Source: Candidatus Rokuibacteriota bacterium
GTDB taxonomy: Bacteria > Methylomirabilota > Methylomirabilia > Rokubacteriales > JACPHL01
Assembly: GCA_016188625.1 (NCBI GenBank)
Contig: JACPHL010000066.1
Location: 1 to 11,700 of the forward strand
Length of the DNA: 11,700 nt
Reading direction: 5' to 3'
Position 1 is the stretch's first letter; each line of letters starts with the position of its first letter. This document shows positions 1 through 4,845 of this stretch, piece by piece. Under the pieces are notes generated by a model. That model worked only from the letters and a program-made list of their open reading frames with translations. It was not told where the DNA came from and searched no databases. The position numbers and the translations under genes are program-made.

Positions 1-2
1 CC

Positions 3-524
3 CCGGACGGCAAGAAGGCCTACGTCTCCAACGGCGGCTCCGGCGACGTCTCGGTGATCCACACGGCCACCTACGAGGTGGTGAAGACCCTCTTCGCGGG
101 GAAGGACGCCATGGGGATGACGCTCGCGCCGGGTGGCAGGGAGGTCTGGGTGACCGAGGGCGGGGACAGCATCGTCTCGATCATCGACACGGGCGAGGAC
201 AAGGTGGTCGGCGAGATCCGGATCGGCAATGACACCCACGGGGTTGTCCTGACCCCGGACGGCAAGCGCGCCTACGTCAGCGTTCGGAAGGAGCACCTGG
301 TGGCGGTGGTGGACGTCTCGAGCCGCAGCGTGGTGGCGAAGATCCCCGTCTCGGAGCTCCCGGACATCCTGGACCTGAGCCCGGACGGCAAGGAGCTCTG
401 GGTCACCAGCCGGAAGGCCAACGCCGTGGACGTGATCGACACGGCCACCAACCAGAAGATCCTGACGATCCCGGTGGGGATGACGGCTACGCCGGACCCC
501 CACGGGCTCGTCATCACCAAGTAG
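3..524 (+). CDS. YVTN-type beta-propeller repeat protein, 3' end only
   Basis: The gene is cut by the window edge; its frame is open from base 3, so no start is visible. The 173 visible residues contain four copies of a P-[DG]-G-[KR]-x-[AVL]-[YW]-V motif, beginning at visible residues 1, 43, 85 and 127. This is an exact 42-residue period, typical of the YVTN/YncE-like seven-bladed beta-propellers, which are often periplasmic or surface proteins and are related to the cytochrome d1 propeller. The last blade ends in PDPHGLVITK. No catalytic residue identifies a substrate, and any signal peptide would lie upstream of the window. A palindrome follows the stop. The 44-base gap to the dsrE-like genes and the shared strand allow co-transcription, but a functional link to sulfur metabolism is only a guess. 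Confidence 0.85.
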   Translation, partial: PDGKKAYVSNGGSGDVSVIHTATYEVVKTLFAGKDAMGMTLAPGGREVWVTEGGDSIVSIIDTGEDKVVGEIRIGNDTHGVVLTPDGKRAYVSVRKEHLVAVVDVSSRSVVAKIPVSELPDILDLSPDGKELWVTSRKANAVDVIDTATNQKILTIPVGMTATPDPHGLVITK

Positions 525-525
525 G

Positions 526-543
526 CCCGCGCCGCGGCGCGGG
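526..543 (+). terminator. perfect GC palindrome after the beta-propeller gene
   Basis: The 18-base sequence is its own reverse complement (half-site CCCGCGCCG) and starts two bases after the stop at 522-524. It could form a strong hairpin. No T-run follows, so it may be only a weak terminator or an mRNA 3'-end stabiliser ahead of the sulfur gene array. Confidence 0.35.
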
Positions 544-568
544 GATCCGGTCAGAAAGGAGGGAGGCG

Positions 569-898
569 ATGCCCAGGTATCTCCTGATCGAGAGCAAGGA
601 CCCCCTCGATGGGGGGCAGTACTCCTTCGATCTCGGCACGCAGCTCCGTGAGATCAAGCACGACGTGACCGTCTACCTCGTCCAGGACGCGGTCTTCGCC
701 GCCCGGAAGGGGTTCGCGGCCGGCGAGAGGCTCCTGGCCGAGGCCAGGAAGCACGGCCTGACCCTGCTGGCGGACGAGATCTCGCTCCGGCAGCGGGGGG
801 TCGTCAAGGACCGGCTGTCGGCCGAGGTCAAGGTCAGCAACATGGGCGAGTTGGTCGATCTGCTCATGGAGCGGAGCGACAAGGCCATCTGGCACTGA
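569..898 (+). CDS. DsrE-family protein without cysteine (array member 1)
   Basis: A 109-residue protein of the DsrE/DsrF/DsrH fold. It opens with a hydrophobic strand (YLLIES) and has the ordered elements DPLDGGQYSF, VTVYLVQDAVFAARKG and LLADEISLRQRGV, ending in a VDLLMERSDKAIWH tail. The segment ending in RGV aligns with the active-site loop of TusD/DsrE, but the catalytic cysteine position is not a cysteine, and the protein has no cysteine at all. It therefore cannot carry a persulfide itself and is more likely a structural or partner subunit, as in DsrEFH- or TusBCD-type complexes. The start is supported by a strong ribosome binding site (AAAGGAGGGAGG, just upstream of ATG 569). It is the first gene of a tight array; the next starts 11 bases later. 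Cytoplasmic by family. The exact partner is unknown. Confidence 0.88.
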   Translation: MPRYLLIESKDPLDGGQYSFDLGTQLREIKHDVTVYLVQDAVFAARKGFAAGERLLAEARKHGLTLLADEISLRQRGVVKDRLSAEVKVSNMGELVDLLMERSDKAIWH

Positions 899-909
899 GG
901 GAGGGGATC

Positions 910-1341
910 ATGGCGGATCGCAAGACGCTCCACATCACCTTCACGGCCGGGCCGTACGGGAACGAGACCCCCATCAGCATCTTCCGGCTGGTGGACGCGG
1001 CCCTGGACAAGGGGTACCACGTCAACGTGCTGGGGTACGAGGACGGGGTGCTCCTCTCGTCCAAGGCCCAGGTCCAGCACGACGACCCCATCTGGAAGAC
1101 CATGCCCGAGCACCACACCGACGCCGGGAAGGCCCACAACACCACCGCCGAGTTCGTGGCGCGGCTCCTGGACAAGGGCAAGGGGGAGCCCAAGCTCAAC
1201 TGGTACGTCTGAGGGCTCTGCTGCCTGGAACGGGGCGTTCCACAGGGCTATCATCTGGATCCGGTCGTGCACGGCACCCTCGCCGACATCTACAAGTTCA
1301 CCGACCAGGCCGACAAGACCCTCATGGTCTCGGGCCACTGA
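910..1341 (+). CDS. DsrE-family selenoprotein (in-frame UGA read as selenocysteine)
   Basis: The frame opened by ATG 910 (ribosome site GAGGGAGGGG) reaches TGA at 1210-1212 after 100 residues, then stays open for 42 more codons to TGA 1339-1341. Read through, it gives 143 residues, a normal DsrE length; stopping at 100 would lose the last strand and helix of the fold. The context is WYV-U101-GLCCLERGV. In E. coli TusD the active-site Cys is followed by VAAALRRGV, so U101 lies at the same distance from the conserved RGV and replaces the persulfide-carrying cysteine. C104 and C105 could form a selenenylsulfide with U101. The read-through part ends in LADIYKFTDQADKTLMVSGH, the usual DsrE tail. 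A SECIS-like hairpin follows the UGA. The next gene begins 15 bases after the second TGA, so the read-through codons fill what would otherwise be a 144-base gap in a compact array. Alternative: a true stop with decayed 3' codons, which is unlikely given the intact wobble pattern. Confidence 0.85.
1213..1248 (+). promoter_or_regulatory. candidate bacterial SECIS element
   Basis: Thirteen bases after the UGA a perfect 6-bp stem forms between 1226-1231 (TGGAAC) and 1237-1242 (GTTCCA), closed by the 5-base loop GGGGC (1232-1236). The lower stem can extend through 1221-1223 with 1243-1245 (two bulged C), or through 1223-1225 with 1246-1248. Known bacterial SECIS elements, such as that of E. coli fdhF, sit about 11 bases after the UGA with a short apical loop that has G in its first two positions, for SelB binding. 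The geometry matches. Codons across this region include GAA, GTT and CCA, which are otherwise rare in this gene, as expected when RNA structure constrains the sequence. Confidence 0.75.
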
Positions 1342-1356
1342 GCCGGAGGAGGCGCC

Positions 1357-1740
1357 ATGCCGAAGAAGATCCTGTCGGTCCTCTCGCACACCGAGTACGG
1401 GAACCTCGAGGACTCGGACATCGGCCTCTTCGCCTCGGCCTTCGCCCCGGTGGCGGGGCAGCAGATGACCCTCCTGCTCGCCGAGGAGGCGGTCAACTAC
1501 GCCGTCCGGGGGCAGGACGGGACCGGGATCAAGATCGCCGGGGCCATGGTCCAGCCCGGCTTCCTGATCGAGACCGACCTCGTCTCGGTCGGCCAGGCCA
1601 ACATCCCCGTCCACGTCATCCAGGAGGACCTGGCGGAGCGGGGGATCAAGCAGGAGGACCTGGTGTCGGGGGTCAAGCTGCTCAGCCGGAAGGAGCTGGG
1701 GCGCTTCGTCGACCAGTTCGACACGGTCTGGAACTGGTGA
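1357..1740 (+). CDS. DsrE-family protein without cysteine (array member 3)
   Basis: A 127-residue protein preceded by a textbook ribosome binding site (GGAGGAGG, a few bases before ATG 1357). The fold elements follow DsrE order: KKILSVLSHTEYG strand and loop, QQMTLLLAEEAVNYAVRG, the variable middle, then IPVHVIQEDLAERGI, where the ERGI matches the RG[IV] that ends the active loop of DsrE/TusD. It ends in GRFVDQFDTVWNW. Like the first array member it has no cysteine, so it cannot hold sulfur covalently and may complete a hetero-oligomer with the selenoprotein. The stop TGA (1738-1740) overlaps the GTG start of the tusA-like gene by four bases, implying translational coupling. DsrE/DsrF/DsrH assignment is by fold pattern; the subfamily is uncertain. 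Confidence 0.85.
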   Translation: MPKKILSVLSHTEYGNLEDSDIGLFASAFAPVAGQQMTLLLAEEAVNYAVRGQDGTGIKIAGAMVQPGFLIETDLVSVGQANIPVHVIQEDLAERGIKQEDLVSGVKLLSRKELGRFVDQFDTVWNW

Positions 1741-2015
1741 GTGGCGCGCCCCTGCCGGTCGAGGCGGCCGCCCCGGCGGCCGTGGTGGACAATCGGGGGA
1801 TGCTCTGCGCCCAGGGCATCCTCCGGTTGATGCGGACCATGGTCGCGGTCCCGCCCGAGGGGGTGGTGAAGGTCCTCTCCACGGATCCCGCGGCCGAGCA
1901 CGACTACCCCGCCTGGTGCCGGAGCACCGGCCACGCCTTCCTCGCACACGTCACCGAGCAGGACGCCGCCTGGGGGCGGCTGATTGTCTCCTATATCCGG
2001 AAGCGGCAGGGGTAG
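1737..2015 (+). CDS. TusA-like sulfur carrier with atypical CAQG motif
   Basis: A 92-residue protein starting at a GTG that overlaps the upstream stop (GTGA). It shows the TusA/SirA layout: DNRGMLCAQGILRLMRTM, then EGVVKVLSTDPAAEHDYPAWCRSTGHAFL. TusA proteins carry sulfur on the cysteine of a CPxP motif at the start of the first helix. Here C24 is kept but both prolines are replaced (CAQG). A second cysteine, C61, lies in the AWCRSTGH segment that many TusA proteins also have. By family it would receive a persulfide and pass it to DsrE-type partners, and its place at the end of a DsrE array fits that. The first 17 residues are Ala/Pro-rich and may be a tail rather than part of the fold. It could be a TusA variant with altered partner specificity. 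Confidence 0.82.
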   Translation: MSGAPLPVEAAAPAAVVDNRGMLCAQGILRLMRTMVAVPPEGVVKVLSTDPAAEHDYPAWCRSTGHAFLAHVTEQDAAWGRLIVSYIRKRQG

Positions 2016-2023
2016 GTGCCTCA

Positions 2024-2084
2024 GAGGGGGGCTCCGCCCCCCCTTCCGAACCTCCCCCCGGGGTTGCGGCGGCAAAGCCGCCGC
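2024..2084 (+). terminator. double hairpin after the TusA-like gene
   Basis: A first hairpin pairs 2026-2032 (GGGGGGC) with 2036-2042 (GCCCCCC) around a 3-base loop. A second, perfect 8-bp hairpin pairs 2066-2073 (GCGGCGGC) with 2077-2084 (GCCGCCGC) around AAA. Their position 9 bases past the tusA-like stop suggests transcription termination or pausing before the next dsrE-like gene. The first is followed only by C and TT, so it is not a strong intrinsic terminator. The 10-base string CGGACCACCC at about 2091-2100 recurs in repeat copy A (about 2637-2646), hinting at shared origin. The rest of the gap up to 2194 shows no gene. Confidence 0.45.
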
Positions 2085-2194
2085 GCGGAGCGGACCACCC
2101 AATCCGTGAGCCGACAATCCAGAGCGCGCGAGCGCATAGCATTACTCGGACGGACTCCTAGCCGCGCGCGGGGAGCCCCCGTGGGCGGCGACCC

Positions 2195-2608
2195 ATGAAG
2201 AAGCTGGCGCTCATCGTCTCCCGCGGGAGCCACAACAGCCTGGTGCAGGTCCTCACCCTCGTGATGGCGGCCGTCGGCTCCGAGATCGCCGTCCGGGTCT
2301 TCTTCCGCGACGAGGCGGTCCTCAAGCTCACCAGGGCGCGGGCGGGGGAGCTGAACCTCTCCGAGGGCTACCGGGGGCGGGAGGCCGAGACCGCCGAGCG
2401 GCTGGCCGCCCAGGGGCTGCTCGACCTCCGCCGGGTGATGCGCGAGGTGAAGGAGGCGGGCGACGTCCGCCTCTACGCCTGCAGCTCCTCCATGGCGATC
2501 TGCGGGGTCACGGCCGAGGATCTCCTCGAGGAGATCGACGAGGTCCGGGGGCTCGCCGCCTTCCTCCTCGAGGACGTGGCCGGGGCCGACCGCGTCCTCA
2601 CCTTCTAA
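2195..2608 (+). CDS. DsrE/DsrF-like (DsrE2-type) protein with active-site cysteine
   Basis: A 137-residue protein that begins with a long strand and helix (KKLALIVSRGSHNSLVQVLTL) and contains VRLYACSSSMAICGV at residues 92-105. C96 lies nine residues before the valine of the GV motif, the same spacing as the catalytic cysteine of TusD/DsrE; C103 is a second thiol close by. The tail (EDLLEEIDEVRGLAAFLLEDVAGADRVLTF) is the helix-strand pattern that ends DsrE/DsrE2 proteins. It probably acts as a cytoplasmic or membrane-associated sulfane-sulfur acceptor in the same pathway as the array upstream. It is separated from that array by a 179-base hairpin-rich gap. The Shine-Dalgarno (GGGCGG) is weak. 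The stop is followed at once by a large palindrome and the convergent yeeE gene. Confidence 0.85.
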   Translation: MKKLALIVSRGSHNSLVQVLTLVMAAVGSEIAVRVFFRDEAVLKLTRARAGELNLSEGYRGREAETAERLAAQGLLDLRRVMREVKEAGDVRLYACSSSMAICGVTAEDLLEEIDEVRGLAAFLLEDVAGADRVLTF

Positions 2609-2612
2609 AACG

Positions 2613-2638
2613 CGGAGGGGGGCCGCGGCCCCCCTCCG
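2613..2638 (-). terminator. 26-bp perfect palindrome between convergent dsrE-like gene and yeeE
   Basis: The sequence equals its own reverse complement (half-site CGGAGGGGGGCCG), so it can form a hairpin with an 11-bp or longer stem in either transcript. On the - strand it is followed by GCGTTTTAG, a short T-run, so it could terminate yeeE transcription. On the + strand it sits 4 bases after the dsrE-like stop but without a T-run. It is also the distal end of repeat copy A; in copy B the corresponding hairpin is imperfect. Confidence 0.55.
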
Positions 2639-2722
2639 GACCACCCCGCGGGAGGCGTCAGCCCCTCGCTCCACACGCTCCGCGGCGCACCCGTCTGTGG
2701 CTCGCCGGGCGGGGCCCCTCCT
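2613..2722 (-). repeat. dispersed ~110-bp repeat, copy A
   Basis: Read on the - strand, this 110-base stretch matches 8206-8314 on the + strand with about 87% identity by hand alignment. The first 26 bases are identical, starting AGGAGGGGCCCCGCCCGGCG, and a central block GAGCGTGTGGAGCGAGGGGC is also identical. One single-base gap is needed near the end. It begins where the yeeE protein should finish and ends in the 26-bp palindrome. It has no coding capacity of its own and no evident terminal inverted repeats or target duplication, so it resembles a REP-like or MITE-like palindromic element rather than an insertion sequence. Confidence 0.8.
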
Positions 2723-3697
2723 CGCCCAGACCGCCACCCAGGCCCCCAGGATCATCGCCGCGAAGGCGGTGAGGCTTCCCGCCGCCAGGGTCGCCGCGTT
2801 CGTGAGGCCCTGGGTGATGTTGCACCCCTCGGCGATGATGGCCCCCGTCCCCATCACCACCCCGCCCGCGAAGAGCTGGACCGCCGTGAACCCCGGGGGG
2901 ACCTTCCAGCCGAACTCCCCCCGCCGCCAGGCGGCCAGGAAGGCCCCCACCGGGACGCCGAAGAGGAGGAGCATGCTCCAGGTCACCCGGGTGGGGTAGC
3001 CGACCAGGGGGTAGGTGAAGAGGTGGCTCGTGTTGATGGCGAAGGTGATGCCGGTGGGGGCCTCCCCGAACGTCGAGGCGTACCAGCCGAGGGCGATGGT
3101 CGTCCCCACGACCATCCCCGTCAGGGGCCACGGCCACTTGCCGCTCTCCGGCTCCCCCCGGCCCCGCGCGAGCCAGACGAGCGCCGCCCCCCCGAGGACC
3201 AGGAGGACGGTCCAGGGCGGGAGCCCCACCAGGGTCGCGAGGGTCGGCGCCTCGCCGCCCACCAGCACCTCGGGCCCCTGGAGGGCCCGCCGGAGGGGGG
3301 CGAGGCGCCCGACGCTGGTAGCGGTGGCGCCCATGGCGAAGCCCAGAACGACGATCCAGGCCCCGATCGCCCCCTCTCCGAGGCGGTACCAGGAGCTCCC
3401 CGAGCACCCCCCCGAGAGGATCATCCCGATCCCGAAGATGAAGCCGCCCACCAGGTTGGCGAGCCAGTGGAAGGGTCGGACGGGGATCTCCACCCAGCCG
3501 GCGGCGACCATGATCTGCACCCCCGCGGCCGCCACGACGAGGGCCAGGACGTAGGCGCGGAAGACCGTCGCGTCCCCCATGAGGAAGAGGTTCGACGTGG
3601 CACGCGTCAGGCAGAATCCGCCGCGCTGGGTGACGTACCCGAAGGCGAGCCCCGTCCCCAGGGCGGTGGCGATCATGAGCCACTGGACCGGTTCCAT
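2717..3697 (-). CDS. YeeE/YedE-family (TsuA-like) thiosulfate or sulfur-compound transporter; 3' end without stop
   Basis: A polytopic membrane protein of about 327 recognisable residues with roughly nine hydrophobic segments. It carries the three cysteine motifs of the YeeE/YedE (DUF395) family: RGGFC (C29), SGGCSGSSWYR (C98) and EGCNITQGLTN (C292). In the thiosulfate transporter YeeE/TsuA these cysteines line the conduction path in the inner membrane. The repeated halves (GGFIFGIGMILSGGC and GGVVMGTGAIIAEGC) are the internal duplication of the family. The ATG at 3697 gives a normal N-terminus. At the expected C-terminus (WVAVWARR) there is no stop: the frame enters repeat copy A and stays open to TGA at 2021-2023, antisense to the whole dsrE-like gene. 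I annotate only the homologous part. The neighbouring DsrE and TusA genes support sulfur-compound uptake. The exact substrate is not shown. Confidence 0.85.
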
Positions 3698-3707
3698 CCG
3701 AGCGCCT

Positions 3708-3736
3708 ATGCTACCGCGACCGGAGGGCTGGGTAAA
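3708..3736 (-). promoter_or_regulatory. weak candidate promoter for yeeE
   Basis: On the - strand TTTACC (3736-3731) is followed after 17 bases by TAGCAT (3713-3708), four of six matches at each box to the sigma-70 consensus. The predicted start of transcription, near 3701, leaves almost no leader before ATG 3697, and no Shine-Dalgarno is seen, so this is uncertain. Confidence 0.25.
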
Positions 3737-3780
3737 GGGTCGCCGGGGCCGGGTAGCTGGCCACTGAGCGGGCGGAAACC

Positions 3781-3808
3781 TTGACAACGCCGCGCGGCGG
3801 GTGATAGT
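3781..3808 (+). promoter_or_regulatory. sigma-70-like promoter of the YbgF/CpoB-like gene
   Basis: A perfect -35 box TTGACA (3781-3786) is followed after 16 bases by GATAGT (3803-3808), which matches four of six bases of TATAAT. Transcription would start near 3815, giving a leader of about 30 bases before ATG 3845. This argues against the in-frame upstream GTG at 3809 as a start. Confidence 0.6.
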
Positions 3809-3844
3809 GTGCCACCCCGACAGCGGAAGGGGCGTGATCGAGCG

Positions 3845-4756
3845 ATGGCGATCAGGATGAAGCGAGCCACCACGGGGCCGACGCGAGGCCTCGGGAGCCG
3901 GACCCGGGGCCTCCGCCTCGCGCTGGCCGCGCTCCTCCCCGGCCTCGTCCTCTGGGCTGGGTGCGCCGGGCGAGGCGTGGCCCGGGTGGAGCAGGGGCTC
4001 GGCGAGCTCCGCGGCGAGCTGGCCACCCTCGGGCGGGCCCAGGCCGAGCTCAGGGACACCCAGACCGGGCTCAGGGACGCCCAGGCGGCGCTCGCCCGCG
4101 AGATGGCCGAGGTCCGCGAGGCCCTTCAGGCCGCCGATGCCAGGGCGCGGGAGGGACTCCGGGAGCAGGAGCGAGCCCGAACCCAGGCGCTCGCATCGCT
4201 CGACGCGGCGCTCGGGCGCATCCAGGAGGTCGAGGCGCGCCTGGAGGCCGTCCGGGGGAGCGTGGTGCGCCTCGAGGCCACCCTGGACGCGTTGCGCGAT
4301 GAGCTGGACCGGCTCGAGGCCATCGCCCCGCCGCCGCAACCCCAGACAGGACCTCCCCCCACCACCCCGCCCGAGCAGCTCTACGTCCGCGCGCTCGATC
4401 GGTATCGCGCCGGCGAGTTCGGGCAGGCGGTCCTCGACTTCGAGGAGTTCGTGGCCAAGTTCCGCTCGCACCCCCTGGCGGGGAACGCCCAGTATTGGAT
4501 CGGCGAGGCCTTCTTCCTCCACCGCGACTTCCAGCAGGCCGTCGTCGAGTTCCGCAAGGCCCTCGACCTCGCCCCGCGGGGGGAGAAGAGCCCGGACGTC
4601 CTCCTGCGCCTCGGCCAGGCCTATCGCGCCCTGAAGCGGCCCGAGCGGGCGCGCGAGGTCTGGGAGCAGCTGCTCCGCGACTTCCCCATGAGCGAGGCGG
4701 CCCGGAGGGCGCGGGTGGCCCTCCGCGAGGGGCGGGACCCGGGCGCCGACAAGTAG
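3845..4756 (+). CDS. ybgF: YbgF/CpoB-like lipoprotein with coiled coil and TPRs
   Basis: A 303-residue protein. Basic residues up to about 24 are followed by a hydrophobic segment (LRLALAALLPGLVLWAGC), so C40 is a plausible lipidation site; the tryptophan at -3 of the lipobox is atypical. Residues about 45-160 are a long Glu/Arg/Ala-rich heptad stretch predicted as coiled coil. A Pro-rich linker (161-176) leads to a TPR domain, residues 177-293, with the typical EQLYVRALDRYRAGEFGQA, HPLAGNAQYWIGEAFF and PDVLLRLGQAYRAL repeats. This coil-linker-TPR order is that of YbgF/CpoB, which binds TolA and links outer-membrane constriction with septal peptidoglycan synthesis in the periplasm. No tol-pal gene is next to it, so it may instead be a related TPR lipoprotein. 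ATG 3845 is preferred because the promoter places the mRNA start downstream of GTG 3809; GGAAGGGG lies about 11 bases before it. Confidence 0.82.
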   Translation: MAIRMKRATTGPTRGLGSRTRGLRLALAALLPGLVLWAGCAGRGVARVEQGLGELRGELATLGRAQAELRDTQTGLRDAQAALAREMAEVREALQAADARAREGLREQERARTQALASLDAALGRIQEVEARLEAVRGSVVRLEATLDALRDELDRLEAIAPPPQPQTGPPPTTPPEQLYVRALDRYRAGEFGQAVLDFEEFVAKFRSHPLAGNAQYWIGEAFFLHRDFQQAVVEFRKALDLAPRGEKSPDVLLRLGQAYRALKRPERAREVWEQLLRDFPMSEAARRARVALREGRDPGADK

Positions 4757-4758
4757 TC

Positions 4759-4777
4759 CGGCCCCTCCGGCGGGCCG
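4759..4777 (+). terminator. possible terminator hairpin after the YbgF-like gene
   Basis: CGGCCC (4759-4764) pairs perfectly with GGGCCG (4772-4777) around a 7-base loop, three bases past the stop and just upstream of the dprA promoter. Only a loose run of T (GGTTCCTT) follows, so it is a weak call. Confidence 0.35.
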
Positions 4778-4784
4778 CGGTTCC

Positions 4785-4812
4785 TTGACTCCCCCTTTTC
4801 GGCCGGTATAAT
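4785..4812 (+). promoter_or_regulatory. near-consensus sigma-70 promoter of dprA
   Basis: TTGACT (4785-4790) and a perfect TATAAT (4807-4812) are separated by 16 bases, in a local AT-richer patch of an otherwise GC-dominated region. Transcription is expected at about 4818-4820. It would drive dprA and, across a 4-base gap, topA. It also indicates that GTG 4816, which sits on the predicted start site, is not the normal translation start. Confidence 0.75.
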
Positions 4813-4845
4813 ACGGTGAATTGTCCGACGACGGCGGTCACGGAG

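Noticed and set aside
896-898. Possible selenocysteine read-through at the TGA of the first DsrE gene
   Set aside because: The protein already has a complete DsrE tail (KAIWH), and the following bases are the ribosome binding site and start of the next gene.
1738-1740. Possible selenocysteine read-through at the TGA of the third DsrE gene
   Set aside because: The DsrE fold is complete at VWNW, and the downstream sequence is the tusA-like gene in another frame.
1916-2198. Small + strand open frames after the tusA-like gene
   Set aside because: They overlap the tusA-like gene in another frame or consist of hairpin sequence, and their composition (Arg/Pro/Ala-rich) is that of chance frames in GC-rich DNA.
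3809-3844. GTG 3809 as start of the YbgF-like lipoprotein
   Set aside because: It lies at the predicted -10 box and upstream of the predicted transcription start; ATG 3845 gives a better-proportioned signal peptide.
2021-4522. A very long open frame on the - strand (833 codons) suggesting one large protein
   Set aside because: Only the part from 3697 to about 2717 resembles a protein family (YeeE). The upstream part is antisense to the YbgF-like gene and the downstream part is antisense to the DsrE-like gene; stop codons are rare on the antisense strand at this GC content.
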